This document shows positions 43,950 through 52,482 of a stretch of DNA of 64,000 nt, piece after piece. The translations under genes were made by a program, and so were the position numbers. Under the pieces are notes generated by a model, which was not told the DNA's origin, did no database searches, and saw nothing but the letters and a program-made list of their open reading frames with translations. How positions within the stretch are numbered: the stretch's first letter is position 1; the number at the start of each line of letters is the position of its first letter. This stretch comes from Streptomyces sp. Go-475 (lineage in GTDB: Bacteria; Actinomycetota; Actinomycetes; Streptomycetales; Streptomycetaceae): positions 3,949,501-4,013,500 of the forward strand of contig NZ_CP026121.1 of the NCBI RefSeq assembly GCF_003330845.1, read 5' to 3'.

Positions 43950-44779
43950 GTCTCGGTGACGAGCGCGAGGCCTCCGGCGGCTACGGCGGCACGGGCCAGA
44001 CCCGCACCCGCCTGCCCGACGCAGGCTCCGACCCCTACGGCACCCCACGCCGCGGCCCGCGCTCCTCGTCCCGCAGCCTGGTCACGGTGGTCGGCGTGGT
44101 CGTCCTCCTGATCGCAGCAATCGCCTTCGCGAACCGGGGGGACGACCCGTCGTCTTCCACGGACGGCTCGGCGGCCAAGCCGGGGGCTACGGCGACGGCG
44201 CCCTCCGGGAAGCGACCGGTGGGGGCGAAGACGGACGGGATTCCCACGGGCTACTCCCAGGACGAGCAGGGGGCCCAGTCCGCAGCCACCAATTACGGCA
44301 TCGCGCTCGGGTCGGCCGACATGTACAACACGGAGAAGCGGCACGCGATCGTCAACACGGTGTACGCGCCCGATGTCGCAGCGGCCCAGCTGCCGGCGTT
44401 CGACCAGGCCTACTCCCGGCAGAGCTTCCTCGAGAAGATCGGCCTGAACAAGGACGGCGCCGCGCCGAGCGGTCAGACCTTCGTCTCCCGCGTCATCCCG
44501 GTCGGCACCAAGGTCACGTCCTTCGGCGGCAGCACCGCCTCGGTCGCGCTCTGGTACACGTCCCTCTTCGGCCTGTCGGGCGAGGGCTCCACGAACCCCG
44601 TGACCGAGAGCTGGTACACGACGACCTACCAGTTGAAGTGGGTCGACGGTGACTGGAAGGTCACCGACTTCACCCAGGAGGACGGCCCCGTCCCGGTCGG
44701 ACGCGACCAAAAGGCCTCCACCGCAGAGGACATGACCAAGGCTGTCGAGGAGTACGGAGGGTTCACCTATGCCCGGTAA
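43946..44779 (+). CDS. single-pass membrane protein with NTF2/VirB8-like extracytoplasmic domain
   Basis: Protein of 277 residues: a Gly/Arg-rich cytoplasmic tail, one membrane span near 46-62 (SLVTVVGVVVLLIAAIAFA), a Ser/Thr/Pro linker, and a soluble domain (about 105-277) ending WVDGDWKVTDFTQEDGP. The topology and final strand pattern match VirB8/TcpC-type NTF2-like subunits of Gram-positive T4SS. It overlaps the next gene by 11 bases. Confidence 0.85.
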   Translation: MSLGDEREASGGYGGTGQTRTRLPDAGSDPYGTPRRGPRSSSRSLVTVVGVVVLLIAAIAFANRGDDPSSSTDGSAAKPGATATAPSGKRPVGAKTDGIPTGYSQDEQGAQSAATNYGIALGSADMYNTEKRHAIVNTVYAPDVAAAQLPAFDQAYSRQSFLEKIGLNKDGAAPSGQTFVSRVIPVGTKVTSFGGSTASVALWYTSLFGLSGEGSTNPVTESWYTTTYQLKWVDGDWKVTDFTQEDGPVPVGRDQKASTAEDMTKAVEEYGGFTYAR

Positions 44780-46094
44780 GCGCCGCGTACTCAAGCTCGC
44801 CGCAGTGGTCACGGCCGTGCAGACGGCCACGGTCCTGCTGGCCACCCGTGCCTTCGCCGCCCCCACTCCCTCTCCCTCGCCCAGCAACAACGCGTGCGAC
44901 CTGCTCAGGGGCGAGGCCCGGGACATCTGCGAAGGCGACACCGGCCGCGGCGGCGGAGGCGGCGCCGACCGCCTCGACCCCACCTCCACCCTCGACCCCC
45001 TCTCCTCCCTCGCCAAGGGCTGTGCCGACGCCGCCTCCTGGACCGTCGACAAGCTCAGCGAGGCCGTGAAGGAGACCGCCAACGTCGACTTCACCAACCC
45101 CAAGTTCCTCCAGCAGTACGCGGTCGTCTTCGCCGCGTCGACGATCCTCACGCTCCTCCTCTGGCTCCTGGCCGTAGCCAAGCGAGCCGTCCGCGGCGTC
45201 CCCCTCACCACCGCCCTGTCCGAAGCCATCGGCTTCCTCTGGCTGACCGTCCTCGCCTCCGCCTTCACCCCCCTGATCCTCTACACCGTCGTGTCGGCCA
45301 CCGACGGCATCACCGAGGTCCTCGCCAAAGCCACCGGCGACCAGACCGACGCCTTCTTCGGCACGTTCTCCGAGGCCCTCAAGAAGGGCGAGGACATCGG
45401 CGGCGGCCCCATCATGCTGATCGTCGTCTCCCTGGTCAGCATCCTCGCCGCCGGCGTGCTGTGGCTGGAGCTCGTCATCCGCGCCGCCCTGCTCTACGTC
45501 GGCGCCCTCCTCGGCACCGTCGTCTACGCCGGCCTCGTCGACAAGAACCTCTGGGGCCACGTCCGCCGCTGGGCCGGCATCATGATCGCGGTCATCCTCG
45601 TGAAGCCCGTGATCGTCATCGTCCTCGGCCTCGCCGGCGCGCTCTCCGCCGACGACGGCCCGGACGCCTTCTCCGCCGTCGTCTCCGGCCTCGCCATCAT
45701 CCTGCTCGCCATCTTCGCCAGCGCGATGATCTACCGCTTCGTCCCCGGCTTCGGCGACGAGATCGCCGGCTCCCGCAACAACCGCATCATGCGGGGCGCC
45801 GAGAGCAAGGCCGCGGCCGTCATCAGCTCCCCCGCGTCCCTGGTCGCCCAGGGCATCAAGACCCACAGCACCCGCGCCGACCACAACGGCGGAGGCAGCC
45901 AGTCCTCCGCCCCCCGCCCCAGCAACCCCGCCTCCGGCGGAGTCGCCGCGCACAGCACGCGCCCCTCGAACGGCGGCGGCGGATCTGTCCCCTCCGCCGC
46001 ACCCGCCCCCCGTTCGAGCAGCCCCGTCAACACTCCCCACGCCAGCAACACCCGCAACAGCAGTACCAATCGCACGGGAGGTGAAGGGCGTTGA
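44769..46094 (+). CDS. VirB6/TrbL-like polytopic membrane protein
   Basis: Protein of 441 residues: signal-like N-terminus, a short acidic loop with Cys, then about six membrane spans (around residues 118-320), and a long Ser/Asn/Gly-rich C-terminal tail (about 350-441) likely disordered. The size and topology match TrbL/VirB6, the inner-membrane channel of T4SS. It overlaps the previous gene by 11 bases and the next by 4 (TTGA). Confidence 0.85.
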   Translation: MPGKRRVLKLAAVVTAVQTATVLLATRAFAAPTPSPSPSNNACDLLRGEARDICEGDTGRGGGGGADRLDPTSTLDPLSSLAKGCADAASWTVDKLSEAVKETANVDFTNPKFLQQYAVVFAASTILTLLLWLLAVAKRAVRGVPLTTALSEAIGFLWLTVLASAFTPLILYTVVSATDGITEVLAKATGDQTDAFFGTFSEALKKGEDIGGGPIMLIVVSLVSILAAGVLWLELVIRAALLYVGALLGTVVYAGLVDKNLWGHVRRWAGIMIAVILVKPVIVIVLGLAGALSADDGPDAFSAVVSGLAIILLAIFASAMIYRFVPGFGDEIAGSRNNRIMRGAESKAAAVISSPASLVAQGIKTHSTRADHNGGGSQSSAPRPSNPASGGVAAHSTRPSNGGGGSVPSAAPAPRSSSPVNTPHASNTRNSSTNRTGGEGR

Positions 46095-47647
46095 CGACCG
46101 AGTCCCACGTGTCCCATCCGGTCACGCCCCGCCGGACATATCTGATCGGCCGCGCCCGGCCGAACGCGATCATCGGCCGCAACCGCGAGACCGGCGAGAT
46201 CGCCCTGATCGTCGTGGGCGCGTTCCTCGGCATGATGTGCGGGCTCCTCGTCCCGGTGCTGTCCCTGCGCATCGTGCTGCTCGCCGGGTTCCCGATGCTG
46301 GCGCTGGCCGCGGTGTACGTGCCGTACAAGCACCGCACGTTCTACAAGTGGTTCGAGATCAACCGCAGCTACAAGCGCACCCTCAAGCAGGGCGCCACCT
46401 ACCGCTCCGCCGCCGTCGAGGCCGGCACCCGGCTCGACGGCCGCGAGGTCGAGGTCGGCCCGCCCCCCGGCATCGGCCGCATCACCTGGCTGTCCGCCCC
46501 CTTCGGCCCGGACGAGATCGCCGTGCTCCTGCACGCCGACCGCAAGACCGTCACGGCCGCCATCGAGATCGAGGGCCCCGGCGTCGGCCTGCGCGACAGC
46601 GAGGACCAGGAGGCCCTGGTCGACCGCTTCGGCACGCTGCTCAAGCACGTGGCCAACGGCGACGGTTTCGTCACCCGCCTGCAGATGCTCGCCCGCACCC
46701 TCCCCGCCGACCCGGACGCCCACGCCAAGGACGTCGCCGTCCGCGGCGACGACAAGGCCCTGCCCTGGCTGCAGGAGTCCTACGACCAGCTCCAGTCGAT
46801 GGTGTCGACCAGCAGCGAGCAGCACCGCGCCTACCTCGTCGCCTGCATGCACTACACCCGCGACCTCGCCGCCGAGGCCAACGCCATGGCCCGGGCCGCC
46901 CGCGCCCACGGCGGCAAGGTCGACCGGGACGCCGGACTCGCCGTCGTCATGGCCCGCGAGCTCACCGACATCTGCTCGCGCCTGCAGGAGGCCGACATCC
47001 GCGTCCGCCAGCCCCTCGGCCAGAGCCGGCTGTCGTCGCTGATCCACTCCATGTACGACCCGGACCACCCGATCGACCACATCCAGGCGATGACGAAACG
47101 CAACGCCTGGCCGGCCGAGCTGGACGCCATGGAGCCCACCTACCTCCAGGCCAAGACCCGCGAGTCCTCCACCCGCGCCCCCTGGTGCCACGCCACGGCC
47201 TGGGTGAAGGAGTGGCCGATGACCCCCGTCGGCGTCAACTTCCTCGCCCCGCTGCTCGTCCACACCCCGGACGTCATCCGCACGGTCGCCGTCACCATGG
47301 ACCTCGAACCCACCGAGGTCGCCATCGAGCGCATGCTCACGGAGAAGACCAACGACGAGGCCGAGGCGTCCCGCGCCGCCAAGATGAACCGCACGGTCGA
47401 CCCGCGCGACGTGGCCGCGAACTCCCGGCTCGACCAGCGCGGCGAGGACCTCGCCAGCGGCGCCGCCGGCGTCAACCTCGTCGGCTACATCACCGTCAGC
47501 TCCCGCTCCCCCGACGCCCTCGCCCGCGACAAGCGCACGATAAGGGCCTCGGCCGGAAAGTCGTACCTCAAGCTGGAATGGTGCGACCGCGAGCACCACC
47601 GCGCCTTCGTGAACACCCTTCCCTTCGCCACCGGCATCCGGAGGTAG
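46091..47647 (+). CDS. SCO6880-family protein, VirB3/VirB4 N-terminal-like
   Basis: Protein of 518 residues from TTG 46091, with GGAGGTGAAGG upstream. Two membrane spans near 37-75 give a PrgI/VirB3-like start, followed by an entirely soluble domain of about 440 residues without a P-loop. In Gram-positive T4SS this corresponds to the N-terminal half of VirB4. The motor half is encoded by the next gene, 6 bases downstream, so together they look like a VirB3-VirB4 split in two. I recall the family name from S. coelicolor annotation. Confidence 0.85.
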   Translation: MTTESHVSHPVTPRRTYLIGRARPNAIIGRNRETGEIALIVVGAFLGMMCGLLVPVLSLRIVLLAGFPMLALAAVYVPYKHRTFYKWFEINRSYKRTLKQGATYRSAAVEAGTRLDGREVEVGPPPGIGRITWLSAPFGPDEIAVLLHADRKTVTAAIEIEGPGVGLRDSEDQEALVDRFGTLLKHVANGDGFVTRLQMLARTLPADPDAHAKDVAVRGDDKALPWLQESYDQLQSMVSTSSEQHRAYLVACMHYTRDLAAEANAMARAARAHGGKVDRDAGLAVVMARELTDICSRLQEADIRVRQPLGQSRLSSLIHSMYDPDHPIDHIQAMTKRNAWPAELDAMEPTYLQAKTRESSTRAPWCHATAWVKEWPMTPVGVNFLAPLLVHTPDVIRTVAVTMDLEPTEVAIERMLTEKTNDEAEASRAAKMNRTVDPRDVAANSRLDQRGEDLASGAAGVNLVGYITVSSRSPDALARDKRTIRASAGKSYLKLEWCDREHHRAFVNTLPFATGIRR

Positions 47648-47653
47648 GACCTG

Positions 47654-49063
47654 ATGCGGGATCCGCTGTCCGTCCTCACCGAGGCCTTCACGTCCTTCCT
47701 CTTCGGGAAGGTCGAGACGACCCGGCTCCCGGTGCGCACGTCCACGGGCCAGGCCCAGGCGGTCTACCTGCCGACCGCCGCCCCCGGCCTCGGCGACTCG
47801 GGCGTCATCATCGGCCGCGAGGTGTACTCCGGAAAGGGCTACATCTACGACCCCTTCCAGCTCTACGGCCAGCAGCTCCCCGCCCCCCACTGGCTGGTCC
47901 TCGGCGAGTCCGGCAACGGCAAGTCGGCGCTGGAGAAGACGTACGTCCTGCGCCAGCTCCGCTTCAAGGACCGCCAGGTCGTCGTCCTGGACGCGCAGGG
48001 CGAGGACGGCGTCGGCGAGTGGAACCTCATCGCGCAGGAGCTGGGGATAACTCCCATCCGCCTGGACCCGATGGCCGCCCTGGACATGGGGATCCGCCTC
48101 AACCCGCTCGACCCCGCGATCACGACGACGGGCCAGCTCGCGCTGCTCCGCACGATCATCGAGGTCGCGATGGGCCACGGCCTGGACGAACGCTCCGGCT
48201 TCGCCCTCAAGGTCGCCCACGCCTACGTCAACGAGACGATCACCGACCGCCAGCCGGTCCTCTCCGACATCGTCGAGCAGCTGCGCCACCCCGAGCCCGA
48301 GTCGGCCGAGGCGATGAACGTCGCCATAGACGACGTACGGGCCTGGGGCCTCGACGTCGCCCTGGTCCTGGACCGCCTGGTCGACGGTGACCTGCGCGGC
48401 ATGTTCGACGGCCCGACCACGGTCGGCATCGACCTCGACGCCCCGCTGATCGTCTTCGACCTCTCCCACATCGACCGCAACTCCATCGCCATGCCCATCC
48501 TCATGGCGATCGTCGGCGTCTGGCTGGAGCACACCTGGATCCGCCCCGACCGGAAGAAGCGCATCTTCCTGGTCGAGGAGGCCTGGCACATCATCAACAG
48601 CCCCTTCGTGGCGCAGCTCTTCCAGCGCCTGCTGAAGTTCGGCCGACGCCTGGGCCTGTCGTTCGTGGCGGTGGTCCACCACTTGTCCGACGTCGTCGAC
48701 GGCGCGGCGGCAAAAGAAGCCGCGGCGATCCTGAAGATGGCCTCGACCAGGACGATCTACGCCCAGAAGGCCGACGAGGCGAGGGCCACGGGCCGGGTCC
48801 TCGGCCTCCCCCGCTGGGCGGTCGAGATCATCCCGACCCTCACCCCCGGCATCGCCGTCTGGGACGTCAACGGCAACGTCCAGGTCGTCAAACACCTGGT
48901 CACGGAGACCGAACGCCCGCTGGTCTTCACCGACCGCGCGATGACCGAGTCCTCCGCCGACCTCCCGGACGACGCCCTGCACGCCGCCGAGATCGAGGCG
49001 GAGGAGAGGGCAGCGGCCTTCGTGGAGCACCACATGGGCGACTCCGAATCGACGGTGGCGTAG
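47654..49063 (+). CDS. VirB4/TraC-like ATPase (motor domain)
   Basis: ATPase of 469 residues. Walker A GESGNGKS at 84-91, Walker B RIFLVEEAWH near 302, followed by the QLFQRLLKFGRRLGLSFVAVVHHLSD helix and arginine-finger region typical of VirB4/HerA-type hexameric ATPases. It would power substrate transfer or assembly of the T4SS-like complex. It lacks the N-terminal VirB4 domain, which appears in the preceding gene. Confidence 0.92.
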   Translation: MRDPLSVLTEAFTSFLFGKVETTRLPVRTSTGQAQAVYLPTAAPGLGDSGVIIGREVYSGKGYIYDPFQLYGQQLPAPHWLVLGESGNGKSALEKTYVLRQLRFKDRQVVVLDAQGEDGVGEWNLIAQELGITPIRLDPMAALDMGIRLNPLDPAITTTGQLALLRTIIEVAMGHGLDERSGFALKVAHAYVNETITDRQPVLSDIVEQLRHPEPESAEAMNVAIDDVRAWGLDVALVLDRLVDGDLRGMFDGPTTVGIDLDAPLIVFDLSHIDRNSIAMPILMAIVGVWLEHTWIRPDRKKRIFLVEEAWHIINSPFVAQLFQRLLKFGRRLGLSFVAVVHHLSDVVDGAAAKEAAAILKMASTRTIYAQKADEARATGRVLGLPRWAVEIIPTLTPGIAVWDVNGNVQVVKHLVTETERPLVFTDRAMTESSADLPDDALHAAEIEAEERAAAFVEHHMGDSESTVA

Positions 49064-49080
49064 GCGCAGGGGAGGAACGC

Positions 49081-50844
49081 GTGAGACCGGACGACCGCCG
49101 CACCCAGCGGGACGGCCAGGGAGGCATCCCCGACGGCCTGCTGGTCGGCATACTCGCGTTCCTCCTCGGCATGACCCTGCTGGTGTGGACGGCCACGGGC
49201 CTCGCCGCCTGGTTCGCCCACGGCGCCTGGCCGTCCGGCGTCACCTTCACCCGCACGCCCCTCGCCATGCGCGGCCTCATCGCCGAGCCCCACGACATCC
49301 CCGGCGCCTGGCCCGACACACCCCCCGGCCAGCTCTCCGGCTACGGCCTGTTCTGGGGCCTGTTCATCGGCCAGCTGATGGTCCTGTTCGTCCTGACGGT
49401 ATTCGTCCTCGGCACGGTGGCCCGCTGGCGCGCAGGCCGAGCCCGGCGCCGAGCGGAGAAGGCGACGGCGGCGGCACGGCCGGCACGCACGGCACCGGGC
49501 ACGGGCGGCACGGCGTACGAGGCGGGAGCGCCGGGCCACCTTGAAGGGCCGGCGGCGGCCCAGCCGGGGGGACACCCACCGGCCCAGCACCCGGCGCCGG
49601 CACAGGCACAGCACGGCGTACCGACGCCGGTTCAGCACCCCACACCGGCACCGGCACAGCACGGGGCACCACCCCCGGCGCAGCACGGCGCACCGACGTC
49701 GGCCCAGTCCGCCACACCGGCACCGGCACCCGCACCGGCCCAACACGGCACCCCCGCGTCAACGCAGCCCACCGCCCCCACGTCACCGCAGCCCGACGTC
49801 CCCACCCCCCGCCGCGCGACGGCCCCCGAACCACCGCACCCCACGGCAACCCCGTCCCCGCCCCCGGCGGCCATCCCCACCACCCCGGCTTCTCTGTTCG
49901 GCCAGGAACGGGTGGGCGGGTGGGAAAAAATCCACGTAGCCCCCAGGGAAACCCGCCAGACCACCGCCACCCAAGCGGTACGCGACGCGGAAGGCCCCGC
50001 CCTCGTCGTCACCTCCAACCCCACCCTCTGGCTGGAGACCAAAGATGCCCGGGGAAAACTGGGCCCCACCCACCTCTACGACCCCACCCACCTCTGCGAC
50101 ACCCCGTCCCGCCTCCACTGGTCCCCCACCACCGGTTGCGAGGACAGGGAAACGGCGACAGCGAGAGCCACGGCCCTCCTCACCCCCGTACGCCCCACCG
50201 CCAAACTCGACCAGGCGGTCACCGACACGGCCACCACCCTCCTGCGGAGCTACCTGCACGCCGCCGCCATCGACGGCCGCACCATCCGCCACGTCCACCG
50301 CTGGTCCCAGGGCACCCAGATCCAGGACGCCGTACGCATCCTCCGCACCAACCCCAAGGCCGCCCCCGGCTCCGCGGGCGAAATCGAAGGCGCCCTCACG
50401 GCCCACCCGGAACGCCGCGACATGGCCCAGCAGCTGACCACCCGCGCCCTCGCGGCCCTCTCCACGGTCAACATCCGCAACGCGTGCACTCCCCACCGAA
50501 GTGATGCCCTCGCCTTGGATTCCTTCGTCCACGAAGGGGGCACGCTTTATGTGGTCGGTGAATCCATCGAGGACCCCAGGACCAGTCCGGGCGCGATGCC
50601 CTTCCTGACGGCCCTCGTCTCCAGCGTGGTCGAGCGCGGCCGGCGCATGGCCGAACGGTCATCCTCCGGTCGCCTCGACCCACCACTGACCCTCGTCCTG
50701 GACGACGTCGCGGCCGTGGCCCCGCTTCCTCAGCTCCCGGAGCTGCTGGCCACCGGAGCGGACCGGGGCATGCCGACCCTGGCCCTGCTCCGGTCCCGCG
50801 AACAGGGCCGCGCCCGCTGGCCGCACGACGAACTACCCGTCTGA
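49081..50844 (+). CDS. VirD4/TraD-like coupling protein with degenerate P-loop
   Basis: Protein of 587 residues from GTG 49081. Two membrane spans (about 20-42 and 95-118), then a Pro/Ala/Gln-rich linker with repeated AQHG units (about 155-250), then a VirD4-like nucleotide-binding domain. Coupling-protein blocks are recognisable (ALVVTSNPTLWLETKDARG, HLYDPTHLCDTPSRLHWSP, Walker B TLVLDDVAAVAPLPQLPELLATG). At the Walker A position (about 286-295) the sequence reads VAPRETRQTT, lacking the GK of the GxxxxGKT motif. ATPase activity is therefore doubtful. Its stop lies within a 22-base tandem repeat. Confidence 0.85.
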   Translation: MRPDDRRTQRDGQGGIPDGLLVGILAFLLGMTLLVWTATGLAAWFAHGAWPSGVTFTRTPLAMRGLIAEPHDIPGAWPDTPPGQLSGYGLFWGLFIGQLMVLFVLTVFVLGTVARWRAGRARRRAEKATAAARPARTAPGTGGTAYEAGAPGHLEGPAAAQPGGHPPAQHPAPAQAQHGVPTPVQHPTPAPAQHGAPPPAQHGAPTSAQSATPAPAPAPAQHGTPASTQPTAPTSPQPDVPTPRRATAPEPPHPTATPSPPPAAIPTTPASLFGQERVGGWEKIHVAPRETRQTTATQAVRDAEGPALVVTSNPTLWLETKDARGKLGPTHLYDPTHLCDTPSRLHWSPTTGCEDRETATARATALLTPVRPTAKLDQAVTDTATTLLRSYLHAAAIDGRTIRHVHRWSQGTQIQDAVRILRTNPKAAPGSAGEIEGALTAHPERRDMAQQLTTRALAALSTVNIRNACTPHRSDALALDSFVHEGGTLYVVGESIEDPRTSPGAMPFLTALVSSVVERGRRMAERSSSGRLDPPLTLVLDDVAAVAPLPQLPELLATGADRGMPTLALLRSREQGRARWPHDELPV

Positions 50845-50914
50845 GCAGGACGAACTACTCGTCTGAGCAAGACGAACTACCCGTCTGAGCAAGACGGACT
50901 ACCCGTCTGAAAAG
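50827..50914. repeat. four 22-base tandem repeats across the stops of two convergent genes
   Basis: Units start at 50827, 50849, 50871 and 50893; the first three differ from one another at one or two bases and the fourth at three or four. Each unit contains CTACCCGTCTGA (CTACTCGTCTGA in unit 2), giving a TGA stop on the plus strand and a TAG on the minus strand. The coupling-protein gene stops in unit 1 and the GNAT gene in unit 4. Confidence 0.95.
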
Positions 50915-51468
50915 GGCACCCCCACAGCGCTCCGCTCAAGCACGAACTCCAACTCCAGCTCCCCCGCATCCCCGAGCGGCACGGTCGCCCCACTCGGCAA
51001 GAACCCCACCCGCCGATAGAACCGCTGCGCCCGCCCGTTCTCCTCGTGCACGAAGAGCCGCACCCGCTCAAGACCCCGCCCCCACGCCCACTCGAGCGCG
51101 GCATCGAACAGCACCTCGGTCAGCCCGCTCCCGCGCTCCTCCGGCCGTACGAACACGCCGACGACATGCCCCTGCTTCCGCTCCACCGGAAACCCGGCCC
51201 AGTCGGTCGTCCCCGGCTCCTCCACGAGCACGGTCACCGTCGCCACCCACCGCCCGTCCGGCCCCTCGGCGATGATCTGCTGCCGCGCGTCCGCCCCCTC
51301 GGCGGCACCGGCCGTCCGCTCCTGCCAGAAGGAGTCCGGCCTCGCCACGGCCTCCTCGTACGTCTCCAGGAAGGCCAGGTGCGCCACCGGATCCCGCAGC
51401 GCCGCGAGCCGCAACTCCTTCACGGCGGCCCACTCATCAGCACGGACGGACCGGATCACATAGCTCAT
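50899..51468 (-). CDS. GNAT-family N-acetyltransferase
   Basis: Protein of 189 residues. ATG 51468 gives the usual MSYVIRSVRADEW start; GTG 51477 is also in frame. The acetyl-CoA loop is HVVGVFVRPEERGSGLTEVLF near 103-123, and the C-terminal RLFVHEENGRAQRFYRRVGF is typical of Gcn5-type enzymes. Substrate unknown. It converges on the T4SS-like operon and ends within the 22-base repeats. Confidence 0.88.
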   Translation of the reverse strand: MSYVIRSVRADEWAAVKELRLAALRDPVAHLAFLETYEEAVARPDSFWQERTAGAAEGADARQQIIAEGPDGRWVATVTVLVEEPGTTDWAGFPVERKQGHVVGVFVRPEERGSGLTEVLFDAALEWAWGRGLERVRLFVHEENGRAQRFYRRVGFLPSGATVPLGDAGELELEFVLERSAVGVPFSDG

Positions 51469-51561
51469 GCGGGCCACGGTAGTACCCGGGTACGACGCCC
51501 CTCACCCCGATTACCCCGCCGGTCCGACGCCCGCCGCCCCCGCACGCACGAGCATCGAAGC

Positions 51562-52482
51562 ATGCTGACCGCACACGAACTGACCAAACGCTACGGCGAC
51601 CGGACGGTCGTCACGGACCTGTCCTTCACGGTCCGCCCCGGCACGGTCACCGGCTTCCTCGGCCCGAACGGCGCCGGCAAGTCCACGACCATGCGCATGC
51701 TCCTCGGCCTCGACGCCCCCACCCGCGGCCACGCGACCGTGGGCGGACGCTCCTACGCCGCCCACCCGGCACCCCTCACCGAGGTCGGCGCCCTGCTGGA
51801 GGCCCGCTCGGTCCACCCCGGCCGCACCGCCTACCACCACCTGCGCGCCCTCGCCCACACCCACGGCATTCCCCGCGCCCGCGTCGAGCAGGTCCTCGGC
51901 CTCACCGGCCTGACCGACGTGGCCCACCGCCGCGTCAAGGGCTTCTCCCTCGGCATGGGACAGCGCCTCGGCATCGCCGCGGCCCTCCTCGGCGACCCGG
52001 CGGTGCTCATCCTCGACGAGCCGGTCAACGGCCTCGACCCGGAGGGCGTCCTGTGGATCCGCAACCTGCTCAAGTCCCTCGCCGCGGAGGGCCGTACGGT
52101 CTTCGTCTCCTCGCACCTGATGAGCGAGACGGCCCTCACCGCCGAGCACCTGGTCATCATCGGCCGCGGCCGCCTCCTCGCCGACACCACGGTCGCCGAC
52201 TTCGTCCGCGACTCCGGCGCCGGCACCACCAAGGTCGTCACCCCGCGCGCCCCCGACCTCGTACGCGTCCTCACCGCCCCCGGCGTCGACATCACCACCG
52301 ACACCCCCGGCACCCTCCAGGTCCGCGGCGCGGACGCCGAACACATCGGCCGCACGGCAGCCGCCCACGGCATCCCCCTCTACGAACTCACCCCCAACGC
52401 CGCCTCCCTGGAGGAGGCCTTCATGGACCTCACCCGCGACGCCGTGGAGTACCCGGCGACCCTTGAAGGAGCAGCGGCATGA
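51562..52482 (+). CDS. ABC transporter ATP-binding protein (drug-exporter type)
   Basis: ATPase of 306 residues from ATG 51562. Walker A GPNGAGKST near 35, signature FSLGMGQRLG near 132 (variant of LSGGQ), Walker B VLILDEPVNGLDPEG near 151, H-loop VSSHLMSE near 182, then a C-terminal extension of 90 residues common in ABC-2 drug exporters. It overlaps the permease gene by 4 bases and is followed by a two-component system, as in bacitracin- or lantibiotic-response modules. Confidence 0.93.
   Translation: MLTAHELTKRYGDRTVVTDLSFTVRPGTVTGFLGPNGAGKSTTMRMLLGLDAPTRGHATVGGRSYAAHPAPLTEVGALLEARSVHPGRTAYHHLRALAHTHGIPRARVEQVLGLTGLTDVAHRRVKGFSLGMGQRLGIAAALLGDPAVLILDEPVNGLDPEGVLWIRNLLKSLAAEGRTVFVSSHLMSETALTAEHLVIIGRGRLLADTTVADFVRDSGAGTTKVVTPRAPDLVRVLTAPGVDITTDTPGTLQVRGADAEHIGRTAAAHGIPLYELTPNAASLEEAFMDLTRDAVEYPATLEGAAA

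Noticed and set aside
45731..49033. Open frame of 1100 codons on the minus strand opposite the T4SS-like genes
   Set aside because: Composition (Val, Gly, Asp, Arg repeats) is what the antisense of G/C-third-position genes produces; the plus-strand genes have recognisable domains.
50827..50914. Tandem repeats considered as a CRISPR array
   Set aside because: Units abut without spacers and include gene stop codons; no cas genes in the window.
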